Assembly (NCBI RefSeq): GCF_010894455.1
Contig: NZ_JAAIXY010000029.1
Coordinates: forward strand, 62,001-126,000
Reading direction: 5' to 3'
DNA: 64,000 bases
DNA from: Myxococcus eversor
GTDB taxonomy: Bacteria > Myxococcota > Myxococcia > Myxococcales > Myxococcaceae
The notes beneath the pieces are model-generated. The model was given only the letters and a program-made list of their open reading frames with translations. It had not been told where the DNA came from and made no database searches. The position numbers and the translations under genes are program-made. Each line of letters opens with the position of its first letter. Position 1 is the stretch's first letter. This document shows, piece by piece, positions 18,001 through 25,540 of the stretch.

Positions 18001-21000
18001 TCGACGGGGCACAAGGTGTCGCTGCGCTATGGCGATGCTTCGGTGGACAGGGCGCTGACACGGATTCATGACGAGTCGAGTGGTCGCCTGCTGCAGTTGA
18101 GCCACCAGCGTCAAGCGGGCCATTTGCGACTCCAGCGAGTGGAACTGCATCACGCGACCAGCGTGGATGCCACCACCCTGACTTCGCTGAATGTCTGCGT
18201 TCAGTACGACTATGACAACCAGCAGAGGCTGGCCAAGGCGTCTCGTTACGACGGAAGCTGTGGGAGCGGTGTTCCGGCCAGGGAAGAGTCGTATTCCTAC
18301 GAGAGCGGTGCCACCGAACTGGGCCGGACGCGGATGTCTCAGCATGTCGGTCCGGATGGCCAGGTGGTTCGCTACACGTACCACAGCGCCAGCGAAGCGA
18401 TGCCCGGTGAGGATGCCTACCTGCTCCTGATGAACAAGGATTCGCGGGTGAAGACGGTGGTGGAGACGCTCTCGACGCAGCCGCTGCGTGAGGCAACCAC
18501 CCTTTTCACCTACAGCATCGCGCCCGAGTCGCGAACCGTGCTGGGGCAGTCGCTCACGACCTTCGCCACCGAGGTGAAGGGGCCTCGGCCCGAGGTGCCC
18601 GCGACACGCTACCGGATGATTGCCACGGGAGCCGTCGCAGAGTTGGAGCGGCCCGTGTCTGAGGGAGTGGTGGCACGCACGGGTACGTTGTGGGACGGCC
18701 TGCATCGGACACGGGCGGTGGAGCAGGACGCTCGGGGGCGGGTGACGCACTTCGCCTATGACGAGAAGGGCAACCTGACTGCGAGTCGCATCGAGGGAGC
18801 GGCGCTTCCGGCCTCCGACGGAGTGGCGGCCACGGTGGGCGTCACGGATGGCCAGGGACAGGTCGTCTCAGAGGTGGTGGAGAAGTGGGGTTACGACGCG
18901 AGCTTCAATGCGCTCGTGTGTCATGTGGACCCGGAAGGGTATGCCACGGTGTCCCGCGTGGACTCCACGGGGGATTCGCCCGAGGACCTCCTGCCGTTCG
19001 GAACGGGGCGGCTCCTGGAGACGCGTCGCTATGTGAATCGGGTGCCTCGCCCGGTGTTGTCGTCTCAAGCGACGTGCGCGGAGGCGGTGGCTTCGTTGGC
19101 GGAGTCTCCGCAGGACGTGGTGTCGCAGTGGAGGTATTGCGGCGTCGAGAACGCTTCGTGCTCGACGGGAGCACTCACGGGGGACTGGGTTCAGACGGTG
19201 GGAGCGGATGGGCACGTGGAGAGTGCCACGGCCTACGACGCTTATGGCCAACTGCAGTCGAAGACGCTCCAGGTGAATGGCGCGTCCACGGTGTCCGTCG
19301 AGTATGTGCACGACGCTCGAGGCCGCCTGCTGGAGGAGCAGGATGGACTGGGACGTCATCGGGTCCAGGAGTGGGATGGGTTGGACCGCGTGGTGAAGGA
19401 GGAGCAACTCAATTTCCAAGGGCCAGGGACGACTCGCACGCTGGAGTACACAGCGGGAGGCGCGCTTTGGACGGAGGAGATTGGAGATGGTTTCGTCCGG
19501 ACACACAGCCTGGATGCAGCGGGTCGACGCGTGCGCACGCGGGAGTCCGGCGGCGGGCTCACGACGACGTTGGAGACCCGGTTCACCTATGACGAGGTGG
19601 GGAATCGCACATCAGTCACGGACAGGCGAGGTGTCCAGACGTCCACGCAGTACGACTACGCGGATCGCCCGGTGGCAGTCACCGTCTCCGTGGCGGACGG
19701 TCCTCGCTTCATCGCGAATGGAGGGAGTTCCGACGAGGTGGGTCGGGTGCGGACGGTGGCCCGGTTCGCATACGACGTCGTGGGCAACAAGGTGTGGGAG
19801 TCGGACGTGTCGGGTCATGACCGGACGTACCGGCTGGATTCGCTCTACCGAGTCATCGAGGAGAAGACCCCCGAAGTGCCGGGAGCGACCGAGGGTTCGT
19901 CCGCGGTGCGGTACACGATTGCGTCCGCGTACGACCTGAAGGGCCAGAGAGTCCGCCAGGTGGACGGGAACGGGCACGCCAGCACGGTGGAGTACGACTT
20001 GATGGGGCGTGCCATCGTCTCGACGGATGCGAGCGGGCGGGTAGAGCGCCGTCGTCACGATGCTCGGGGCAATGTGACGCAGGTGCAGTGGGCGGCGGGA
20101 GGTGTTCAGCACCGCATGCGGAACACGACGTATGACGGCCTGAATCGTGCGCTCTCGTCTGTGGAGACGGTGGAGAAGGCGTCGGGCCAGCATGTCTACA
20201 CGACCCAGACGGTCCACGACGACTCGGCGCACGTCGAGTGGACGCGCAATGCTCGTGGCTTCGTGCAAGCCCGTCACTTTGATGGACTGGGTAGAGCCTT
20301 CAAGTCCGTGGAGGACGCGAGTGGCGGACCCCTGCCTCGGCAACCGGATGCCGCAGGGGTGGGGCCGGCACTCAACCTGACGAGCACGGTGGAGTATGAC
20401 TCGTACGGACGGGTTGCCGCTCAGGTTGATGCGCTGGGGCGTCGCACGGAGACGACTCACGACGCGCTGGGGCGTCGGGTGCATGTGCTGCATCCTATGG
20501 AGGCGATGGAGCGCCAGTTTTTCGATGGCGAGGGAAATCCCATCAGCACGTGGGATGTGCGAGGCCTGGAGCGACGATTTACCTTCGATGCGCTGGGGCG
20601 CGTGCGTTCCGAAGAGCTGGTGGAGGGCTTTTCCGGGGCGAGCTTTTGGCTGACGGTCAGTCAGCGGACCTATGAGGATGCCCTCGGATTGGATGGGCTG
20701 ACACGCGAGAATGTGTTGGATGCCCGAAACCAACTGACGGTGCTCTACCGTGACGGCCTCAAGCGAGAGGTCCGTCGGGTCGACGCAGGTGGGTACAGTT
20801 GGGCGACCAGGTTCGACGCGCTGCACAAGAGACAGGAGAAGGACGCGAAGGGCCAGGTGACCCGGTTCACCTATGATGGTGTTGGTCGGTTGCTGAGTCA
20901 GACCGAGCACCCGTCGGTGGGGCAAGCCGCGACCTACAGTCAGTCCTGGAGTTACGACGACGCGGCTCGTGCGCAGACGTATGTGAATCGACGAGGTGTG

Positions 21001-24000
21001 CCCACGGCGAGTCGTTCCGATGGTCTGGGGCGCAAGGTGCACGAGGTGCGTGGTCAAGGAGATGTGGTGGCGGAGGAGTCCTGGACCCATGACGCAGGGA
21101 ACAATGTCGTGCGCTCTGTGGATGCGAATGGCTACTCGACGGTTCGTCTCTACGATGGGGCGGGGCGACTGCTTGAGGAGACGTTGGGGGCGGGGACTTC
21201 GGACGCTGCGGCCACGCAGTTCCAGTACGACGCCGTGGGGCAGTTGACGCAGAAGAAGGGGCCGCGTGCGACGGGCGCCTCCTTCGATGTCCGCTACTCC
21301 TATGACGACCTCGGGCACAGAGTGCGTGAGGAGAATGCGCTCAATGAGGTCACTGTCCGTGTCTTTGACAATGCGGGCTTCGTGGATTGCGAGCAGCGAC
21401 CCAATGCCCAGCCTACGCTGCCGCACGGAGGTGCTGCGGGGAAGAGCCGCGCGACGCTCACAGCGGAGGTGTGTCACCAGGATGGCGCTGCTGTAGCGCA
21501 TTTCTCGCATGATGAGATGGGGAAACGACTGGGTGTCGTGGATGCGGGGGATCGCATCTATTACTTCAGGTATGACGAGGCGAGGAATCTCGTAGCGAAG
21601 CAAGACGCGAACGGAAACCTCACGACGTATGAGTATGACGCCCGCAACCTTCGTACGGCCGAGCATCAGCATCTGGATAAGCATCGGTCGCTGGTAGGCA
21701 GTCGGCGCGACGACTACCCGATGTTCGAGGCCGGAGCAGCGCCGTTTGGTGACGTTGGAACTCTCACGTGGCGGTACACGTACGACGAGAATGGGAATCT
21801 GGCCTCACAAGTAGATCCCAAGGGACAGCGCACGGTTTATCTCTATGACCTGTTGAACAGGCTGAGGGCGAAATCATATTCGCAATTTGCTTTGCCCCGA
21901 GTGCTTCCCTCGACGAGTGCGGACGGCTTTGTCTTAGACGGGGAAGGGAACGTGACGCGGGAGCATCAGTTCAAGAAGGTCTCGCCCAATCATGATGAAA
22001 TCGGTGAATCGACGGTCTCCACGTTCGATGCGCTCGATCGGGTCAAGACGAAGCAGCGTCAGTACGACTGGAAACAGATCTCATATGACTACGATGCCAT
22101 GGGACACCGCACACGTGTGGTGGACTCGGATGGCATCGAGACGACGTACGCATACGATGCACTGGGGCGCTTGAGGAGTGCGACGCTTCCCACGGGGACG
22201 ATGCGTTACCACTACTGGCCCGATTCCTTGCCGAAGAGGACTGAATGGCCCAACGGCGTGTCCGAAGGGCGTTGTTATGACGCTGCCGGGCGCCTCGGCC
22301 AGTTGATCGTCGTGCGTGGTGGAGTGTCCGAGACCTGTCAGCCGATTGGGCAGGTGCTCAGCCGTTACTCGTACACGTATGACGTGAACGGGAACAGGTT
22401 GACGCAGGCAGAGGCGCGCACGTCTCCACAGACGCAGTTGCTCGGGGCAGAAGGAGTGACGTCGTATGGCTATGACATCGTGGATCGCCTCACGGGTGTG
22501 GCCGGCCCCGATGGGAACACCACGCTCTATCGGTTGGACCAGTCGGGAAACCGTACGGGCGAGCGCGAAGCGCCGACAATCGCGATAGACAGCTTCGGGC
22601 TGGGCCCTGATGCATTTGAGTCGGTGCCGGAGTCGGTACTGGCGCGGGATGTGACGACGACGTTCAACCGAGTAGATTGGGTGCGGACGATCGTGGATGC
22701 GAAGAATTCCCGGCTCGATGTCCTGCTTGAGTATGACCTGGCTGGCAACTTGGTGAAGCGCCTGACTGGGATAGACGCTGTGCGCACCTTTGCCTGGGAT
22801 CCTCGTCAGACGTTGACGGCCGTGTTCGATAACGGAGTACAGGTGGGACGGTACGATTATGACGTCCGTCTCCAGCGAATCAGGAGGCAGACGCCTTCGG
22901 AGAATGTTGCTTACGTCTTGGACGGCGATTTCGTCTTGCAGGAGGCAGATGGGGGTCGGGTGCCGTGGTTGACGCGGCGCCGCTATCACTACGCGGATGG
23001 ACCTCTTGCGGTGGCTGACGTCGGTACCTCGACGACGTCGACGAACTTCTTAATGTCAGACGCGCTGGGCAGCGTGACAGACGCGATTGCCGCCAGTACT
23101 GGCGGCCCTGTCACCGAGGCTCGGCAGTATGACGCGTGGGGCAACCATCTTGGAGGATCCACGCCCGCTGCCGGTGAGTTCAAACTGGGGTTCACGGGAC
23201 ATCAGTACGACGTGGAGACAGGGCTTACCTATGCACGAGCCCGGTACTACGACTCGAAATTGGGTATCTTCATCAGCCGAGACAGCTTTGAAGGGAACGT
23301 CGAAGATGCACCGAGTCTGCATCGGCACGTGTATGCGCGCGTCAACCCCCTGAGTTTCGTTGATCTGGATGGGCATGAGGCGAAGTTGACGGACGTCGGC
23401 AAACAGCTGAAGGGGCAGCTCTACAGTGCCGAGCTTGCACAACTCGGCGATGAGCAACTCGCGGGCGTCCTTCGTGAATCCACTACTCACTTCATGGGCG
23501 GATCGGCGCCAGGCCAGTTGCAGGCACTCATGGAGGACCGTGAGCAACTGGAAGCCGCTGTTTGTCGCTATCTGGAGTGCAATACCAGCGCGTTGAGTTG
23601 GCGAGTCGAGCAAGCGCGGCGTGCACTGGAACGAACTGGTAGTAGGGTGGGGGGGTACCTATCAGGGCTACCCATTGTTCGGAAGGTGAAGACCGTTGGG
23701 AGTGAGGTGGAAGAAGTCGTTGAATCCACCAAGGAAAGTATTGGTGAGACAGTCAGGTTCACGGTTCAGGACGCCATCTCCTCCAAGCATGCCTCCCCGA
23801 TGGGTGACAGGTTCGCGAAGGCTATGGGGGACGCGGCGGAGTTGGAGACACATCTGGCGATGAAGGTGGGTGGGGAATATCTCCAAGGGAAGACGCTTGA
23901 GGGAATGGTTGTTGCTGGAGGCGCGATTCTTGGCGGGGCTAAGGTCGAGGGTGCTCTTGCTGTAGATGCCCTTCGCATTCCAGGGCGCGTTCAGTCTCGG

Positions 24001-24354
24001 ATCAATCTGGCAAAGGGGCACAGTGCGCTCACGCCCCTGCGGCCAACAACGGGCCAGAAGATTTCTGCAGGATGGGATCATGTGATGAGTGGGCACTTCA
24101 ACAAGCCGCTGGCAGGCAGTCGTTCCGTGTTCAGCACGTCGCCCGATAGGTTGCGCGAACTGCTTCAGCACCCGAATGTGGTTTCAAGCCCGGTGAGGGC
24201 AATCCCGGGTGGCCAGTATGTGCGAACAGTGGACACCGGCGAAGTGATCGGAAATACTGCACTGAAGTTCGGTGGCGGTGAGACTTCCTGGATTGAGGTC
24301 TTTACTGATAGAGGCGGAAATTTGATTACGACTTATCCAGTTCCAATGCGATGA
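15019..24354 (+). CDS. giant RHS-repeat polymorphic toxin with C-terminal BECR/EndoU-like RNase domain
   Basis: A 3,111-residue exported protein. The signal peptide ends at ARA (about residue 20). An N-terminal region with Ig-like domains follows (e.g. TVRVTTVNGEPVLGATVTFKG), then a DUF6531-type entry (KGVSVVDGHLVKQATDVDSPSR), about 1,700 residues of RHS/YD repeats forming the toxin cocoon, and the RHS-associated core (TGLTYARARYYDSKLGIFISRDSFEG) near residue 2734. The variable tail begins after FVDLDGHEA (about 2785). It ends in a domain with His3021 and His3026 (WDHVMSGHF) and a terminal TTYPVP with Tyr3106, the pattern of EndoU/BECR ribonucleases; that assignment is inference. The ATG at 15019 has an AGGGGG ribosome site. 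A probable immunity gene follows 25 bp downstream. Confidence 0.9.
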   Translation: MIPNRWVFVGLLLLGVMTARAEGPAPAWLDAYSPRESVAPVALDSPAPWSGATSLGEDRTRAYEDAHAIWESRRDVAQAELSATLTRAHDALGAQSPWWERFWHSPWPSDDERDALEQSREELLSARQSLQAIRSGDEAANAYRAEVLTELEGQLKGLETRMSGGYARAWLMLWDGGPHEDVLRLKSKVLVWETRLTVDDLSQVARIEKLDVTDLQEGVVGQPLPQPVTVRVTTVNGEPVLGATVTFKGQSPSIPTFLPVSGGTTPASQLSVLTDESGLASVRVLPDTNIPRNSFLRAGIPHGQRLGFNAVTAETTNGTQTFTLQASFVHVGLPDVPAVIDRLANVSAPQEAAIQLVSPLYARVFDRYGNACANQKVTWTQLATTGRFFRVQDAVRPQVLDTANPMQLMALDEWTDTDGWVGPGYIPGTSNGTYSVTATVGTLNKTVWVNVNTFARYTLRATSNGDFNGAYRTSAPVVRTFQLLRWPQNAPGWVPITGNEPDLLGVAVRVQTHSDPEGDLLASVVTAPSQIGSDPLDDDKTMVFRQRYLLPDGSQRVFMSGTVYERRANSQVVKVCCDRDLYSFNTSTTPTLESRRRLQSGAVVPTGGLALTSDSGVGMSVRNRTSGQLYARITVQPHTSGDAVLDGSSLERDADNDIVLPAASNPLRILPLLAGTQGGRVRFELYAKDHAETPPLKVLQASDEFEILRPDGDIVLSGLPLAARWMLPAWDFVSAQKPTPGQPPDEDAQAPVAFPARLGVKVFTDGRLVVSRMGTELASARVRTDASGITEVVPLSGSVTQGLEGFAWADVPPGAVGTEDLDVTLVPENPNQDAFHEAVPLTTTAGSMSKLPVAHTFVKGVSVVDGHLVKQATDVDSPSRGVGLAWTRTYSSGVAEEGLLGPGWSHGYEGAVLPVGGGFRYVVVGGEGSGHTFNCTGEGVGCVPQRGFHGTLRVEGTGSGREFIFRSKSGVEYRHGYLDTSVYPARYRLTSIVASTGHKVSLRYGDASVDRALTRIHDESSGRLLQLSHQRQAGHLRLQRVELHHATSVDATTLTSLNVCVQYDYDNQQRLAKASRYDGSCGSGVPAREESYSYESGATELGRTRMSQHVGPDGQVVRYTYHSASEAMPGEDAYLLLMNKDSRVKTVVETLSTQPLREATTLFTYSIAPESRTVLGQSLTTFATEVKGPRPEVPATRYRMIATGAVAELERPVSEGVVARTGTLWDGLHRTRAVEQDARGRVTHFAYDEKGNLTASRIEGAALPASDGVAATVGVTDGQGQVVSEVVEKWGYDASFNALVCHVDPEGYATVSRVDSTGDSPEDLLPFGTGRLLETRRYVNRVPRPVLSSQATCAEAVASLAESPQDVVSQWRYCGVENASCSTGALTGDWVQTVGADGHVESATAYDAYGQLQSKTLQVNGASTVSVEYVHDARGRLLEEQDGLGRHRVQEWDGLDRVVKEEQLNFQGPGTTRTLEYTAGGALWTEEIGDGFVRTHSLDAAGRRVRTRESGGGLTTTLETRFTYDEVGNRTSVTDRRGVQTSTQYDYADRPVAVTVSVADGPRFIANGGSSDEVGRVRTVARFAYDVVGNKVWESDVSGHDRTYRLDSLYRVIEEKTPEVPGATEGSSAVRYTIASAYDLKGQRVRQVDGNGHASTVEYDLMGRAIVSTDASGRVERRRHDARGNVTQVQWAAGGVQHRMRNTTYDGLNRALSSVETVEKASGQHVYTTQTVHDDSAHVEWTRNARGFVQARHFDGLGRAFKSVEDASGGPLPRQPDAAGVGPALNLTSTVEYDSYGRVAAQVDALGRRTETTHDALGRRVHVLHPMEAMERQFFDGEGNPISTWDVRGLERRFTFDALGRVRSEELVEGFSGASFWLTVSQRTYEDALGLDGLTRENVLDARNQLTVLYRDGLKREVRRVDAGGYSWATRFDALHKRQEKDAKGQVTRFTYDGVGRLLSQTEHPSVGQAATYSQSWSYDDAARAQTYVNRRGVPTASRSDGLGRKVHEVRGQGDVVAEESWTHDAGNNVVRSVDANGYSTVRLYDGAGRLLEETLGAGTSDAAATQFQYDAVGQLTQKKGPRATGASFDVRYSYDDLGHRVREENALNEVTVRVFDNAGFVDCEQRPNAQPTLPHGGAAGKSRATLTAEVCHQDGAAVAHFSHDEMGKRLGVVDAGDRIYYFRYDEARNLVAKQDANGNLTTYEYDARNLRTAEHQHLDKHRSLVGSRRDDYPMFEAGAAPFGDVGTLTWRYTYDENGNLASQVDPKGQRTVYLYDLLNRLRAKSYSQFALPRVLPSTSADGFVLDGEGNVTREHQFKKVSPNHDEIGESTVSTFDALDRVKTKQRQYDWKQISYDYDAMGHRTRVVDSDGIETTYAYDALGRLRSATLPTGTMRYHYWPDSLPKRTEWPNGVSEGRCYDAAGRLGQLIVVRGGVSETCQPIGQVLSRYSYTYDVNGNRLTQAEARTSPQTQLLGAEGVTSYGYDIVDRLTGVAGPDGNTTLYRLDQSGNRTGEREAPTIAIDSFGLGPDAFESVPESVLARDVTTTFNRVDWVRTIVDAKNSRLDVLLEYDLAGNLVKRLTGIDAVRTFAWDPRQTLTAVFDNGVQVGRYDYDVRLQRIRRQTPSENVAYVLDGDFVLQEADGGRVPWLTRRRYHYADGPLAVADVGTSTTSTNFLMSDALGSVTDAIAASTGGPVTEARQYDAWGNHLGGSTPAAGEFKLGFTGHQYDVETGLTYARARYYDSKLGIFISRDSFEGNVEDAPSLHRHVYARVNPLSFVDLDGHEAKLTDVGKQLKGQLYSAELAQLGDEQLAGVLRESTTHFMGGSAPGQLQALMEDREQLEAAVCRYLECNTSALSWRVEQARRALERTGSRVGGYLSGLPIVRKVKTVGSEVEEVVESTKESIGETVRFTVQDAISSKHASPMGDRFAKAMGDAAELETHLAMKVGGEYLQGKTLEGMVVAGGAILGGAKVEGALAVDALRIPGRVQSRINLAKGHSALTPLRPTTGQKISAGWDHVMSGHFNKPLAGSRSVFSTSPDRLRELLQHPNVVSSPVRAIPGGQYVRTVDTGEVIGNTALKFGGGETSWIEVFTDRGGNLITTYPVPMR

Positions 24355-24379
24355 GAGCATTCTGTCAGAGGAAAGAGCG

Positions 24380-24889
24380 ATGAGGGAAACTGTTTTTAGC
24401 TTGTGGAAGGGGCTTCTTGATGAAGTCGTTCGCTCTTCCTCTGATTTGGGTTTTATTCGGTACTATCAGGCTCTGTCTTCATGGATCATCAGTCATACCC
24501 ATGACTTCGGGGCCGAGTTGCTGGAGCAAAGCGGCCTGTCCGTGTTGGCTCGTCTGGACCCGACTCGCTACCTATCGACGAATCCAGATATTGGCCTGGA
24601 CCTGGAGTTGGCTCGTCTGTCTTCTGTTGCGCCGAAATCCATGGAGTCTGTTGCTATGATTCTGCGCGATACGCTGCTGGATATGGTGACAGTGTGGTCT
24701 GCTAGGGACTGTCGAAGCTGCCAAGGACCGATGCGTGTCATGGTGGCTTTGTCGGGCGATGAACGACGCCTCTTCTTGAGTTGTCGCGACTGTGCCCATG
24801 AGGAATGGCAAGACGGTAGCCGGGTGGAAATTCGGGTGAGGCGTGTTCTTCCCGCGACGATGGAGGATATCGCTGGACTCGTGTTGTAG
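24380..24889 (+). CDS. probable immunity protein of the RHS toxin, zinc-ribbon-like
   Basis: A 169-residue cytosolic protein encoded directly behind the RHS toxin, with GAGGAAAG about 7 nt before the ATG. The position immediately after the toxin tail is the classical immunity location, and base composition is less GC-biased than in flanking core genes, as in the toxin tail. The C-terminal half has two Cys-x-x-Cys knuckles (CRSC near residue 111 and CRDC near 137) separated by about 22 residues, typical of a zinc ribbon. The N-terminal half is helical. I do not recognise the family. If correct, it binds and blocks the RNase domain of the upstream protein. Confidence 0.65.
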   Translation: MRETVFSLWKGLLDEVVRSSSDLGFIRYYQALSSWIISHTHDFGAELLEQSGLSVLARLDPTRYLSTNPDIGLDLELARLSSVAPKSMESVAMILRDTLLDMVTVWSARDCRSCQGPMRVMVALSGDERRLFLSCRDCAHEEWQDGSRVEIRVRRVLPATMEDIAGLVL

Positions 24890-24987
24890 CCCTTGCGGGA
24901 ATTCTGTGACGTAAACGGAAGCGGTGAGTCTTCTTCGCAAGGCGTAGGTGTCCGCTTCGTGGGCGGAGCAGACTCGATGCTCGTGTG

Positions 24988-25020
24988 CCGGCACAAGCTT
25001 GCCGGAGCCTGTGTTTTGTT
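24988..25020 (+). terminator. probable terminator of the RHS-immunity transcript
   Basis: CCGGCA and TGCCGG form a perfect 6-bp stem around CAAGCT. A T-rich run (GTGTTTTGTTTGTTG) starts 6-8 nt later. It lies about 100 bp after the immunity stop codon and fits an intrinsic terminator on the plus strand. Confidence 0.5.
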
Positions 25021-25540
25021 TGTTGTTGTGAGCTATCGAAATCCCGAAGCCTAGGTCTTCTCTCGCATGTGGCTTGTCAGACCATGACGGAAAGGCCCAC
25101 TCCAGATAGGAGAGAGCTGTGGGATGGCGCTGGATAACATCGAGCGCATGAGGCATCCGGAGTGAAGGTGCTGCTGGAAGTTACCCTGGATGAGTGAGGT
25201 ATTGCATAAGGTGTTTCCGGAGGAAGTGCCTGATGGTTTCGATCTCCCGCTGCGCAAAGTGCTCCTCAAAGAGATATCCGTTAGGTCGGCCGCTTGTGCG
25301 CTGGAGATGACTTTGGGGCGCGATTTCGCGTGCGTCCTCCAGATGGGTTTGGCGCGGAGTCACAAGCCGAGATGATCCGTGAAGGAGTGGCTGAGTTTCG
25401 ACGCCCGTTAGGGTTGGCAGGGTACGGCGAGCAACGTTGAGTTGTCTCGTTCAGGTCGTCGCAAAGTTCGCGGCGTGGTTAGTGTGGCTCTTATGAGCAG
25501 TTCAAAGAGTTGCTGCGCCCCTTGGTTGGAGAAGTAGGGC
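25021..25540. other. gene-poor, lower-GC stretch behind the toxin module
   Basis: About 520 bp of mixed composition that differs from the surrounding DNA. The only plus-strand frame of note runs 25190-25375 (61 codons, ATG, contains LHKVFPEEVPDGFDLPLRKV). Overlapping minus frames are equally short, and none resembles a known family. It may be a decayed orphan toxin tail or immunity gene, or the scar of an insertion element. I see no terminal inverted repeats. Confidence 0.4.

Noticed and set aside
17600..23300. Dispersed repeats inside the RHS gene as DNA repeats
   Set aside because: They are diverged YD/RHS protein repeats, not conserved at the DNA level.
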